From Cytophagaceae bacterium (lineage in GTDB: Bacteria; Bacteroidota; Bacteroidia; Cytophagales; Cytophagaceae): 20,184 nt of DNA. Below the pieces are notes generated by a model, which did no database searches, had not been told where the DNA came from, and worked only from the letters and a program-made list of their open reading frames with translations. Positions 1 to 8,579 of the stretch are shown piece after piece. Made by a program: the position numbers and the translations under genes. The stretch is taken from positions 1 through 20,184 of the forward strand of contig JAGKWN010000074.1 in NCBI GenBank assembly GCA_021151805.1. The letters run 5' to 3'. Every line of letters begins with the position of its first letter. Within the stretch, counting starts at the first letter, position 1.

Positions 1-75
1 GTATATAGATATCCTTATCTGTAACCAGACATTTTAAATCTTGTTTTTTATTCTAATTTAAATACTATATCAATT

Positions 76-1776
76 ATGAAAAAAATCGTTAAATCAGTTT
101 TTTTAGCTGCATGCTTTTTTAGTATGTATCTTTCACAGGCTCAAACAGAGCCTGACCTCGTTTTATATCTGCCATTTTCAGGAAATACAACAGATGCTTC
201 TGGTTTAGGCAATAATGGTACTGCTTTCAATGGCGCTACATTAGGTATCGATAGATATGGCAATGCTAATTCAGCATACAAGTTTGATGGGATTGATGAT
301 TATATTGTTGTAAAGGATGCTCCCAGTTTGAATCCGGATTATATTTCGTTATGTGCATGGGTTAGAGCTGATGATATAGCTAGTCATTCTCCTGAAATTC
401 TCCGGAAATGCACTTTCTCGGATGCAAGCAATCAACAATATTATTTGAGGCTTAAGGATACAATCCATCCGGAAGGAGGGGTTCAAGTTACTCCGCCGGG
501 AACGCATGTAAACTGTACCTATGACGGTGGTCCGTGGAATAAATGTCTTTCTTCTACTAAAACTCCACTGCTGGAATGGCATTTTATTGTTGCTACCTAT
601 GATGGAATAGTTCTTAAAATGTATGTAGATGGGCTTCTTGCAAGCAGTTCAGTACTTACTAATCCTGGCCCGCTAAGAAAATGTGGTGCAAATTTACGTA
701 TCGGATTAGGCTGGAATAATTTTCCGAATAATTTCAAAGGTAGAATTGATGATGTACGTATTTACAAGCGGGCATTAACTGCATGCGAAGTGTATAGACT
801 TTATAAATATAATACTACAGATCAGGGTTTAATTATGTACTTACCATTAAATGGTAATGCAGATGATGCAAGTAAATATTTAAACAATGGCACTGTATAT
901 GGTGCTACATTAACCACTGGTGTTAGCGGTCTTGCGAATACAGCTTATTATTTTGATGGTGTCAATGATTATATAGCCGTTCCGGATGCTGGGAAATTAA
1001 ACCCGGATTATATTTCGTTATGTGCATGGATAAAAGCTGAAGATGTACCATTGCATTATGCGGAAATTTTTAGGAAAAGTAAGGATCTGGATGCAAGTAA
1101 CGAGCAATATTATTTGAGACTTACCAATTCAACGTATCCTCAGGCGGCTGTTAAAGTTACTCCTTCCGGAAATACGCAATACTGTGCTTATGATGGAGGG
1201 GCTTCATGGAATAGCAATACTTCTACAATTTCAGCTTCATTATCAACCTGGCATTTTATGGTATCTACCTATGATGGTGTAGCACTTAATATATATATAG
1301 ATGGCATTTTAGTTAGTACCTCAACATTTACAAAAGGCGGACCTCTCAATAAATGCGGTGCAGAACTCCGCATTGGAAAAGGCTGGAGTCAGTTCCCAAG
1401 CTTTTATAAAGGTAAAATTGACGAAGTGCGTATTTATAACAGAGCATTGATGGATTGTGAAATTACAGAACTTTATAATGCTCAAACAATATCATCTTTA
1501 AGAGAAAGCACATCTGTTGATGATGCAGCATATTCAACAGAGGTAGCTTCTACGGTTGATTTCTATCCAAATCCATTTGACAATACGATCGAAGTAATGG
1601 GTGAAATAAATAAGTCGTATACGTATCAACTATATACTTCTGAAGGTGTGAAAGTAGGTTCAGGATTATTGAATGCAAAGATTGAAACCGGAACATTACT
1701 GCCGGGCATTTATATCATACAGGTATATGATGCACAAAATACATGTATTCAGACTAAAAGACTTGTAAAACTATAA
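76..1776 (+). CDS. Secreted protein with two tandem LamG-like domains and a T9SS type A sorting domain
   Basis: The 566-residue product begins with a clear signal peptide (basic MKKIVK, hydrophobic core, cleavage after SQA near residue 22). Two homologous blocks follow, about residues 28-245 and 251-468. Each has the pattern of a LamG/concanavalin A-like jelly roll: an LYLPFSGN or MYLPLNGN start, a central YISLCAW, a W-HF-(I/V)-(A/S)-TYDG strand, and an IDDVRIYKRAL or IDEVRIYNRAL end. The last 70 or so residues (YPNPFDN, then LPGIYIIQVYD and a basic KRLVKL tail) form a T9SS type A sorting domain. The protein is therefore probably exported through the outer membrane and held at the surface or released. 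LamG domains commonly bind carbohydrate or act as adhesins, and no catalytic domain is visible. The two blocks also match closely at DNA level (offset 669 bp), which points to an internal duplication. The ATG at 76 is the only start that gives a proper signal peptide. The exact ligand is unknown. Confidence 0.9.
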   Translation: MKKIVKSVFLAACFFSMYLSQAQTEPDLVLYLPFSGNTTDASGLGNNGTAFNGATLGIDRYGNANSAYKFDGIDDYIVVKDAPSLNPDYISLCAWVRADDIASHSPEILRKCTFSDASNQQYYLRLKDTIHPEGGVQVTPPGTHVNCTYDGGPWNKCLSSTKTPLLEWHFIVATYDGIVLKMYVDGLLASSSVLTNPGPLRKCGANLRIGLGWNNFPNNFKGRIDDVRIYKRALTACEVYRLYKYNTTDQGLIMYLPLNGNADDASKYLNNGTVYGATLTTGVSGLANTAYYFDGVNDYIAVPDAGKLNPDYISLCAWIKAEDVPLHYAEIFRKSKDLDASNEQYYLRLTNSTYPQAAVKVTPSGNTQYCAYDGGASWNSNTSTISASLSTWHFMVSTYDGVALNIYIDGILVSTSTFTKGGPLNKCGAELRIGKGWSQFPSFYKGKIDEVRIYNRALMDCEITELYNAQTISSLRESTSVDDAAYSTEVASTVDFYPNPFDNTIEVMGEINKSYTYQLYTSEGVKVGSGLLNAKIETGTLLPGIYIIQVYDAQNTCIQTKRLVKL

Positions 1777-1795
1777 GGCACTTTTTGGGGCAGAT

Positions 1796-1837
1796 AAAAG
1801 GATTCATAAAATGAATATTCATTTTATGAATCCTTTT
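1796..1837 (+). terminator. 42-bp perfect palindromic terminator
   Basis: A 21-base left arm (1796-1816, starting AAAAGGATTCAT) is followed directly by its exact reverse complement (1817-1837), and the T run continues to 1841. It lies 20 bp after the LamG gene stop and 24 bp before the ABM gene start. In RNA it would fold as a long hairpin with a U tract, as expected for intrinsic termination. An in-frame ATG of the next gene lies inside it at 1811 and is unlikely to be used. Confidence 0.85.
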
Positions 1838-1861
1838 TTTTATTTTCCGTATCTTATTAGT

Positions 1862-2161
1862 ATGGATGATGTGATTTTAGAAACTGCGGTGCTACATGTA
1901 AAGCCAGAGCTTGTTCAAACCTTTGAAGAATCTTTTAAAAAAGCATCTGCTTATATAGCATCTGTTAAAGGATATGTGAACCATGAGTTGCATCTTTGTA
2001 TCGAATCTCCCAATCAATACTTGCTGCTTGTGCGTTGGGAAAAGCTGGAAGATCATACCATAGGGTTCAGGCAATCTGCCGCCTATCTGGAATGGAAGAA
2101 ACTGCTGCATCATTATTACGAACCTTTTCCTGTTGTAGAGCACTACAAACAAGTATTCTGA
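1862..2161 (+). CDS. Antibiotic biosynthesis monooxygenase (ABM)-like domain protein
   Basis: The 99-residue product fits a single ferredoxin-like ABM domain, whose usual length is about 95-105. It has an N-terminal strand (ILETAVLHVKPE), a helix (QTFEESFKKASAYIASVKGY), a pair of strands (HELHLCIESPNQYLLLVRWE), and a C-terminal helix with a Y-x-W-K pattern followed by PFPVVEHY. Members of this family are small cytoplasmic dimers, some acting as heme or quinol monooxygenases; many have no known substrate. No signal peptide is present. The ATG at 1862 is preferred over an in-frame ATG at 1811, because the latter lies inside the terminator and would add a non-homologous hydrophobic extension. 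The stop is 23 bp before the TonB-domain gene on the same strand, so the two may be cotranscribed. The substrate is unknown. Confidence 0.75.
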   Translation: MDDVILETAVLHVKPELVQTFEESFKKASAYIASVKGYVNHELHLCIESPNQYLLLVRWEKLEDHTIGFRQSAAYLEWKKLLHHYYEPFPVVEHYKQVF

Positions 2162-2184
2162 ATAATTTATTTATTTTCTTCATT

Positions 2185-2985
2185 ATGTTACGTGTATTAT
2201 TTATTCTTTTTAGCATTTCATTTATAACTGTTGCAGCTGCGCAAATTAAAATGGATACTGTATACTTGTATATGAATAAAGAGACAGTGAAAGACTGTGC
2301 CGATGAATACCGGGTGAGAAGCTGGGGTAAGGTGTTGAAAGCTGAAGATTATTCTATCACCTATGGCTATATCTTATCTTCATCTTATTACAGTTCATTT
2401 GACCCGTATGTGAAAGATGGACATACAATAAACTATCTAAAAGGTGTCATTGATTCGGAAGGTGAATATGTAAATGATAAAGCGGAAGGATTATGGAAAA
2501 GCTATTATAATACAGGTGCGCTTTGGTATACAGAAGAATTCAAAAACGATCATAGAGATGGATTTGTTAAGGGGTATTTTAAAACCGGAGAATTAAAACG
2601 TGAAGAACAATATAAGAAGGGGCAATTCAAAAAAGGTAAATGTTATACAAGAGCAGGTAAGGATACAACTTTTTATCAGATGCATCAGATGCCTGTATTT
2701 GCCGGCGGAAGCGAACAGGCGATGGTTAAATATTTTCAAAAAAATCTTGTGTATCCACAGCAGGCGAAAGATCAAAAAATACAAGGGAAGGTGTATGTTC
2801 AGTTTACAATCATGGAAGATGGAAGCATACAAAATGTGGGAGTGGTACGAAATAGAGGCGCTGCACCTATACTTAATGATGCCGCAGTAGAGTTTGTTAA
2901 ACAAATGCCAAAATGGAAACCCGGATGTATTGACGGTGTACCGATTAAAGTGAAAAGGATTATTCCTATTTCGTTTCAACTGTAG
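2185..2985 (+). CDS. MORN/YwqK-repeat protein with TonB C-terminal domain
   Basis: The 266-residue product starts at the ATG at 2185, which opens a signal peptide (MLRVLFILFSISF..VAAAQ). The reading frame is open upstream, but that part overlaps the ABM gene out of frame and does not look like protein. Residues of roughly 95-150 contain MORN-2/YwqK-like repeats (GLWKSYYNTGALWYTEEF, then GFVKGYFKTGELKREEQY). The last 95 residues form a TonB C-terminal domain: VYPQQAKDQKIQGKVYVQFTI, a central DGSIQNV, and a final WKPG....GVPIKVKRIIPISF. This domain normally contacts the TonB box of outer-membrane transporters. There is no Pro-rich spacer and no separate transmembrane anchor beyond the N-terminal segment, so it is either a short TonB-like linker or a soluble periplasmic protein. 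It may be cotranscribed with the ABM gene. Confidence 0.8.
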   Translation: MLRVLFILFSISFITVAAAQIKMDTVYLYMNKETVKDCADEYRVRSWGKVLKAEDYSITYGYILSSSYYSSFDPYVKDGHTINYLKGVIDSEGEYVNDKAEGLWKSYYNTGALWYTEEFKNDHRDGFVKGYFKTGELKREEQYKKGQFKKGKCYTRAGKDTTFYQMHQMPVFAGGSEQAMVKYFQKNLVYPQQAKDQKIQGKVYVQFTIMEDGSIQNVGVVRNRGAAPILNDAAVEFVKQMPKWKPGCIDGVPIKVKRIIPISFQL

Positions 2986-3016
2986 TAATGATTTATAATT
3001 ACTACAGCTTTTTTTG
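2980..3016 (+). terminator. Intrinsic terminator after the TonB-domain gene
   Basis: Left arm CTGTAGTAAT (2980-2989) pairs exactly with ATTACTACAG (2998-3007) across an 8-nt loop, and a run of seven T follows at 3009-3015. The left arm includes the TAG stop codon of the TonB-domain gene. Confidence 0.85.
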
Positions 3017-3069
3017 TTTTAAATTGACTTTTCCAGGTGGTGCAATTCTCCCGTTCATCGCAAAATACT

Positions 3070-3151
3070 GTCCGGTCATCTATTTTACTTTTTATTCTCC
3101 CTAAAATGACGGAAATAGTACTGGTCATACATTGACTACCCATGTAGTCAT
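3070..3151. promoter_or_regulatory. Upstream region of the barrel gene with repeated GTCAT motifs and a small hairpin
   Basis: The pentamer GTCAT occurs at 3075-3079, 3124-3128 and 3147-3151 on the plus strand and at 3106-3110 as its complement, twice in a longer form (CCGGTCAT and CTGGTCAT). A 7-bp inverted repeat, TGACTAC (3133-3139) and GTAGTCA (3144-3150) with a 4-nt loop, ends 15 bp before the ATG at 3166. It could be an operator or a 5' leader hairpin. No convincing -33/-7 promoter pair was found. Confidence 0.3.
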
Positions 3152-3165
3152 TCAAATGCTTTACT

Positions 3166-5952
3166 ATGAAAATCCTCTTATTTATAAGTATTCTTTTATG
3201 CTCTCTTGCTGCTTACGCTCAGCAACAGGTAACGGGAAAAGTAGTGGATGCCGTTACCGGTGAGCTTATGGCTGGTACGGTAGTTGTTCTGCTGGATAAA
3301 ACAGATACAACTAAAGTAAATTCAACACTTACCGAAGAAGATGGTTTATTTCTGATTGATCATGTTTCAAACGGAACGTATATTTTCAGAACACTTTTGA
3401 TTGGCTATAAGCCGACTCAGTTCGAAGTCAATGTTGCGAATGCCAATAAAGATCTTGGTACTGTTAAAATTCATGAAGATTCACTGATACAGGAAGTACT
3501 CATTACAGAAAGGATTACCCGTGTTGAACAGAAAGGTGATACCACCAATATCAATGCAGGCGCATACGTAACCAATCCTGATGCAACGGCTGAAGACCTG
3601 GTTTCTAAAATGCCAGGTATTACAGTGCAGAATGGTGCTGTTAAAGTGAATGGTGAAACCGTACAAAAAGTAACGGTAGATGGTGAAGAATTTTTTGGAA
3701 ACGATGCCTTGCTGGTTTTACGGAGTTTGCCGGCAGAGGTAGTAAATAAGGTCCAGATTTTCGACAGGCAAAGCGACCAGGCACAGTTCACAGGCTTTGA
3801 TGATGGTAATGCACAGAAGTCGATCAACATTGTTACCAAGCCGGAAAAAAATAACGGCCAGTTTGGAAAGATCTATGGCGGCTATGGTACAAATGATCGT
3901 TATACCGCAGGCATGAATATCAATTCCTTTAAAGGCAAACAACGTGTTTCGTTAATTGGTATCAGCAACAATATCAACGTACAGAATTTCTCTACACAAG
4001 ATCTGACCAATATGGGCATGACTTCCGGCAGAGGCGGTCCGGGTGGTGGAAGCGGTACCGGTGGCGGTCCGCAGTATGGTCCGGGTAACAGTGCCAATAA
4101 CTTCCTGGTTGGGCAGCAGAGTGGTATTACAACAACAAATTCCATCGGATTAAATTATTCTGATGTGTGGTCTCCTAAACTGAAAGTATCGGCGAATTAT
4201 TTCTTCAACAACACAACCAACACCAACAACAGTGTTATAAACAGACAGTATTTCCTAAACGATTCTTCCAGTACCGTATATTCTGAAAACAACAACAGCA
4301 CCACAAAAAATTATAACCATCGGTTTTCCGGACGATTGGAATATAATCCAGATTCTACCAAATCGTTTCTTTATATACCGAACTTCAGTTTCCAGAAAAG
4401 AAATGCCTACCAGAATCTGCTCGGCGTAAATAGATACCGTGATTCATTATTGAGTACAACTGCAAACAATAATGATAACATGAGTAATAACTATTCGATT
4501 TCAAACAACCTGATCTATCGTCAGAAGTTAAAGAAACAAGGCCGTACATTCTCTGTTAATCTTGGTTCCACAATCAATGTGAATGATGTAAATACGGTGC
4601 TGTATTCAAATAATATTTATACTGATGATATCACGAATACGAAACTGGTGGATCAGCAGGGGATCAACAATACCAATTCCTATACATACAGAGCATCTGT
4701 GATGTATACAGAGCCTTTATCTAAAACAAGCACGTTGATGTTTAACTACAGTCCTTCCTATGCGAAGAATGATGCCAACAAACGTATATCCAATTACAAT
4801 CCCAATACCGGTGAATATGATTCGACAGCCGTATATGTATCGAACCAGTTGAACAGTTATACCCTGACTCAGAAAGGTGGCCTGGGGTATCGCTATGGCA
4901 AAGGTAAAATAAATATGATGCTTGGTGCAGATGTACAGCAGGTAAAGCTTTCGAGCACACAGATATTTCCTGGTACAAGTGAAATTGAAAAATACTTTAC
5001 GAATGTGTTGCCTTCTGCCATGATGAGAATAAAGTTCAGTGACAGCAGTAATGTTCGTATCCGCTATCGTGCCAGTACGTCTATTCCTGGCGTAAACCAA
5101 CTGCAGAATGTGATTGATAACTCCAATACATTATTGTTATCTACCGGTAATCAGAATCTGAAACAGGAATACACTAATTCTCTGATGATGAATTATGGAT
5201 TGACCAGCGCAAAGAAGGCAACTAACTCCATGATTTTTTTGGGCATCAGCCAAACAAGTAATTACATCGCCAGTTCAAGCTTTATTGCTACCAATGATAC
5301 AGTAATAGATAATGGTGTTACCATCAACAAAGGTTCTCAGCTTAAACGGCCAGTAAATTTGAATGGCTATTGGAATGTAAACAGTTTTTATACCTATGGA
5401 TTTCCGGTGTCAAAGCTAAAAAGTAATCTGAATGTGAATGCCGGTATAACCTATATACGTACGCCAGGTTCGATCAATTTTGTAACCAATATTTCAAATG
5501 CATATGGATTGAATGCAGGTGCGGGAATTTCCAGTAACATCAGCAAGGAAGTAGATTTCAATCTGATATATAATGCATCGTATAACATCGTTCAGAATTC
5601 CATACAGCCGCAATTAAATAACAATTACTTCTATCATATAGCGACAGCCAAAGTCAATGTCATGCCTTACAAAGGTCTGGTGTTGTCAACAGATTTCACG
5701 CAGCGCTTATATGCGGGTTTATCTTCTGCCTACAACCAGCAGTTCTTATTGTGGAATGCCGGCATTGGGTATAAGATGTTAAAAGACCAGAAACTGGAAT
5801 TGCGTTTAAGTGTATTTGACTTATTAAACCAGAATAGAAGTATTGCCAGAACGGTAACGGAAACGTATGTACAGGATACCTATACCACCGTCCTGACACG
5901 TTATTTTATGTTTACGGTAATGTATACGATCAAAAATTTTAAAACAGCTTGA
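3166..5952 (+). CDS. Outer-membrane beta-barrel protein with carboxypeptidase-regulatory-like and plug-like domains
   Basis: The 928-residue product has a signal peptide (cleavage after AAYA, residue 18). A carboxypeptidase-regulatory-like beta-sandwich follows at about 20-105 (QVTGKVVDAVTGELMAGTVV through YIFRTLLIGYKP). A plug-like region occupies about 130-225, with PGITVQNGAVKVNGETVQKV and DGEEFFGND followed by VNKVQIFDRQSDQAQFTGFDDG. A long Asn/Tyr/Ser-rich stretch of alternating strands ends in a barrel-closing aromatic strand (RYFMFTVMYTIKNF). This order fits the PF14905-type outer-membrane beta-barrel family, related to TonB-dependent receptors but without a SusD partner here. A glycine-rich insert lies at about residues 286-310 (GGPGGGSGTGGG), probably in an extracellular or periplasmic loop. 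The substrate is unknown. The nearby TonB-domain gene could supply an energising partner, but this is only a guess from position. No clear terminator follows. Confidence 0.85.
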   Translation: MKILLFISILLCSLAAYAQQQVTGKVVDAVTGELMAGTVVVLLDKTDTTKVNSTLTEEDGLFLIDHVSNGTYIFRTLLIGYKPTQFEVNVANANKDLGTVKIHEDSLIQEVLITERITRVEQKGDTTNINAGAYVTNPDATAEDLVSKMPGITVQNGAVKVNGETVQKVTVDGEEFFGNDALLVLRSLPAEVVNKVQIFDRQSDQAQFTGFDDGNAQKSINIVTKPEKNNGQFGKIYGGYGTNDRYTAGMNINSFKGKQRVSLIGISNNINVQNFSTQDLTNMGMTSGRGGPGGGSGTGGGPQYGPGNSANNFLVGQQSGITTTNSIGLNYSDVWSPKLKVSANYFFNNTTNTNNSVINRQYFLNDSSSTVYSENNNSTTKNYNHRFSGRLEYNPDSTKSFLYIPNFSFQKRNAYQNLLGVNRYRDSLLSTTANNNDNMSNNYSISNNLIYRQKLKKQGRTFSVNLGSTINVNDVNTVLYSNNIYTDDITNTKLVDQQGINNTNSYTYRASVMYTEPLSKTSTLMFNYSPSYAKNDANKRISNYNPNTGEYDSTAVYVSNQLNSYTLTQKGGLGYRYGKGKINMMLGADVQQVKLSSTQIFPGTSEIEKYFTNVLPSAMMRIKFSDSSNVRIRYRASTSIPGVNQLQNVIDNSNTLLLSTGNQNLKQEYTNSLMMNYGLTSAKKATNSMIFLGISQTSNYIASSSFIATNDTVIDNGVTINKGSQLKRPVNLNGYWNVNSFYTYGFPVSKLKSNLNVNAGITYIRTPGSINFVTNISNAYGLNAGAGISSNISKEVDFNLIYNASYNIVQNSIQPQLNNNYFYHIATAKVNVMPYKGLVLSTDFTQRLYAGLSSAYNQQFLLWNAGIGYKMLKDQKLELRLSVFDLLNQNRSIARTVTETYVQDTYTTVLTRYFMFTVMYTIKNFKTA

Positions 5953-6142
5953 GTATGGTGAGATAGAAATTCTAAGCGATTTTATCTGTTTGAAAAAGGA
6001 AAGGTAAAATAAATATCCGAATCCGATTGAATCCCTTTACCCATGGTTTTTAAACATTTTTTATGGGTAACAAAGCGTATCAAACGATGCGGGAAAATGC
6101 CTTGCATGCTCGTTTTTGAAGCAGAAATGCAGTTTTTTAATA

Positions 6143-6171
6143 TTGAATCAGCAGTGTACGCCGTAATATTG
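6143..6171 (+). promoter_or_regulatory. Candidate Bacteroidota-type promoter for the GH3 gene
   Basis: TTG at 6143-6145 and TAATATTG at 6164-6171 (7 of 8 matches to the known TAnnTTTG -7 element) are separated by 18 bp, close to the usual spacing. The predicted transcription start lies about 20 bp before the ATG at 6200. The -7 mismatch and the high background of AT-rich sequence keep confidence low. Confidence 0.3.
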
Positions 6172-6199
6172 GAAACGATTTCACCAAAACTCTTTCCAA

Positions 6200-8476
6200 A
6201 TGAAAAAAATAACTTTATTGATTTCTGTCTGGCTTGGTGCTGCTACTTTCTTTTCCTGTGAGAAGAAAACCGAAGCCATATATAAACCTCAAACCTCTGA
6301 TAAAGAGGTGCAGGATTTATTGAAAAATATGTCTCTGGAAGAAAAAGCCGGACAGATGACACAAATTGATATCCGTAATCTTCTTACAAACGGATATGGT
6401 AATACAGATGAAAAATTAGATTCGGTCAGACTGAAGGAGGCTATACAAACCTATCATGTAGGTTCTATTCTGAATTGTATCCAGGCGTATACACCGGAGA
6501 AATGGATAGAGCTTGTATCTCAGATCCAGAACGAAGCGATGCATACAACAAATAAGATTCCGGTGTTGTATGGAACAGATGCTGTTCATGGCGTTGGCTT
6601 TATGAAAGGCGCCGTAATATTGCCGCATAATATCGGTTTGGCAGCCACTCGTAACAATGCATTGGTTCAACAAGCGGGAACACTTACAGCAAAAGAAGCA
6701 CGTGCCGTGGGTTTGACCTGGAACTTCGCGCCCGTGCTGGATGTGGGCCGTGAACCTTATTGGTCGCGGTTTGAGGAAACATTTGGGGAAGATGTATATA
6801 TCACTACACAAATGGGTAAAGCAGCCATTACAGGCATGGAAGGGAATGATCTTACTTCTGTGAATGCCGTTGCTTCCTGCATGAAACATTTTCTTGGTTA
6901 TTCGGCTCCAAAAAATGGTATCGACAGAACACCTTCGCACATTCCGGAAATTATTTTGCGTGAATATTATTTACCTCCGTTTAAAGAAGCCATACAAGCA
7001 GGTGCTTCTACCATCATGATCAATTCTGCGGAGATCAATGGTGTACCATGCCATGGAAATAAATGGCTGTTAACAGATCTGCTTCGTACTGAGCTGGGCT
7101 TTAAAGGCCTTGTATGTTCAGACTGGGAAGATGTGATCCGTTTGCATACCTGGCATAAAATTGCGGCCACACCGAAAGATGCAGTAATGATTGCAGTAAA
7201 TGCCGGTGTAGACATGAGCATGGTGCCGAATGATTATTCTTTTCCGAAGTATGTAATTGAATTGGTAAAGGAAGGTAAAATATCGATGGAACGTATTGAC
7301 GAAGCGGTTGGTCGTATTCTTACTTTAAAAATAAAATTGGGTTTGCTGAAAAAGCCATTACCATCGCTTGAAGATATTAAAGTGATTGGCTCGGATGCGC
7401 ACCAGCAGATTGCACTGGAAGCGGCACGCGAATCCATGACCTTGCTGAAAAATAATAATAATTGTCTGCCATTAACAAAAGGGAAAAAAATTCTGCTTGC
7501 TGGTCCGGCAGCGAATAGCCTCTCTGCTTTGCATAGCGCATGGACCTATACATGGCAGGGAGCCAGCCAGGCGATTTATCCAGCATCTATACGAACTGTT
7601 AAGCAAGCCCTGGAGGCAATGGCCGGAGAAGGTAATGTGAAAACAAATGCCTCGCCTGTATTTACAGATGCTGCCAATTATGATGTATCTTTTATAAAAA
7701 AGAATGCAGCTGCTGCAGATGTGATTGTACTGTGCATAGGCGAGGATGCCTACGCTGAGCAACCGGGTGTGATCAAAGATTTGAACCTGCCTGCAGCTCA
7801 AAAGCAATTGATTGTTGCGGCGAAGAAGACCGGAAAGCCGGTAGTGGTATGTTTGTTAGAGGGCAGACCGCGTTTGTTTCCGGAAGAAGAATTACTGACA
7901 GATGCCGTGCTGATGTGTTACCGTCCGGGGAATAAAGGGGCGCAGGCCATTGCAGAAGTATTGTTCGGTGAAGTGAATCCTGCTGGTAAACTTCCATTCA
8001 CGTATCCGAGATACAACGGGGATATTACAACGTATGATCATAAGTTTAAAGAAACCGAACAACAGTTGGCACCAGGTGTGAGTGAGTTTGTCGCATTCAA
8101 TCCGCAGTGGGCATTTGGCCATGGGTTGAGTTATACAAGTTTCAGTTATACAAATCTGAAAGTGGATAAAAAGGATTTCTCACGTAAGGATAGTGTTCAG
8201 GTTCAGGTTGACGTAACCAATACGGGAAGCCGTGTAGGTAAAGAAGTGATCGAGCTGTATTCACGCGATCATTACGCTTCGATCACACCTTCTGAAAGAC
8301 GTCTGAGGAAGTATACTAAGATTGAATTGAAAGCAGGCGAGAAGCAAACGGTTGTATTCACCATCAAAGTATCGGATCTGCAATTTGTGAACAACGATCT
8401 GGCCACGGTTACAGAAGCCGGTACATTTGATCTGATTGTGGGCAATCTTCGCACGGAAATACATTTAAATGATTAA
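6200..8476 (+). CDS. GH3 family beta-glucosidase, lipoprotein
   Basis: The 758-residue product has the full BglX-like GH3 layout. A lipoprotein signal ends at Cys20 (ATFFSC). The N-terminal TIM barrel contains YGTDAVHG, NFAPVLDVGREP and MKHFLGYSAP, and carries the nucleophile motif GLVCSDWEDV with Asp308 at the nucleophile position. The alpha/beta sandwich has a GEDAYAEQPG loop, in which Glu520 is the likely acid/base. A C-terminal fibronectin-like domain covers about 660-750 (VQVDVTNTGSRVGKEVIELY). It hydrolyses beta-linked glucosyl residues from oligosaccharide ends; cellobiose or other beta-glucosides are the expected substrates. The lipid anchor places it in the inner or outer membrane facing the periplasm, and the CEKK after the cleavage site does not clearly match a known surface-export signal. 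It is transcribed alone, with its own terminator. Confidence 0.93.
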   Translation: MKKITLLISVWLGAATFFSCEKKTEAIYKPQTSDKEVQDLLKNMSLEEKAGQMTQIDIRNLLTNGYGNTDEKLDSVRLKEAIQTYHVGSILNCIQAYTPEKWIELVSQIQNEAMHTTNKIPVLYGTDAVHGVGFMKGAVILPHNIGLAATRNNALVQQAGTLTAKEARAVGLTWNFAPVLDVGREPYWSRFEETFGEDVYITTQMGKAAITGMEGNDLTSVNAVASCMKHFLGYSAPKNGIDRTPSHIPEIILREYYLPPFKEAIQAGASTIMINSAEINGVPCHGNKWLLTDLLRTELGFKGLVCSDWEDVIRLHTWHKIAATPKDAVMIAVNAGVDMSMVPNDYSFPKYVIELVKEGKISMERIDEAVGRILTLKIKLGLLKKPLPSLEDIKVIGSDAHQQIALEAARESMTLLKNNNNCLPLTKGKKILLAGPAANSLSALHSAWTYTWQGASQAIYPASIRTVKQALEAMAGEGNVKTNASPVFTDAANYDVSFIKKNAAAADVIVLCIGEDAYAEQPGVIKDLNLPAAQKQLIVAAKKTGKPVVVCLLEGRPRLFPEEELLTDAVLMCYRPGNKGAQAIAEVLFGEVNPAGKLPFTYPRYNGDITTYDHKFKETEQQLAPGVSEFVAFNPQWAFGHGLSYTSFSYTNLKVDKKDFSRKDSVQVQVDVTNTGSRVGKEVIELYSRDHYASITPSERRLRKYTKIELKAGEKQTVVFTIKVSDLQFVNNDLATVTEAGTFDLIVGNLRTEIHLND

Positions 8477-8499
8477 ATTGATGTAGTTTATAGTTCATA

Positions 8500-8533
8500 G
8501 CATACTTTCCGGTTTTCGGAAAGTATGCTTTTT
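8500..8533 (+). terminator. Intrinsic terminator after the GH3 gene
   Basis: GCATACTTTCC (8500-8510) pairs with GGAAAGTATGC (8518-8528), extended by a G-C pair at 8511/8517, with a short GTTTT loop. A run of five T (8529-8533) follows. It separates the GH3 gene from the receptor gene. Confidence 0.88.
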
Positions 8534-8579
8534 AAAAACATGGATCTGTTTTAACCGTAGTACATAAAAAATATTCGTA

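Noticed and set aside
1811..1861. N-terminal extension of the ABM protein to the ATG at 1811
   Set aside because: The ATG lies inside the palindromic terminator, and the extra 17 residues do not belong to the ABM fold.
1996..2184. 63-codon upstream extension of the TonB-domain protein
   Set aside because: It overlaps the ABM gene in another frame, lacks a coherent composition, and would bury the clear signal peptide that starts at 2185.
3900..4145. Pro/Leu-rich 81-codon ORF on the minus strand
   Set aside because: It is the antisense shadow of the glycine-rich loop in the barrel gene.
6043..6261. 72-codon ORF on the plus strand before and overlapping the GH3 gene
   Set aside because: Its last third is the signal-peptide region of the GH3 gene read in another frame, and the rest has no recognisable protein pattern. 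The GH3 start at 6200 gives a clear lipoprotein signal.
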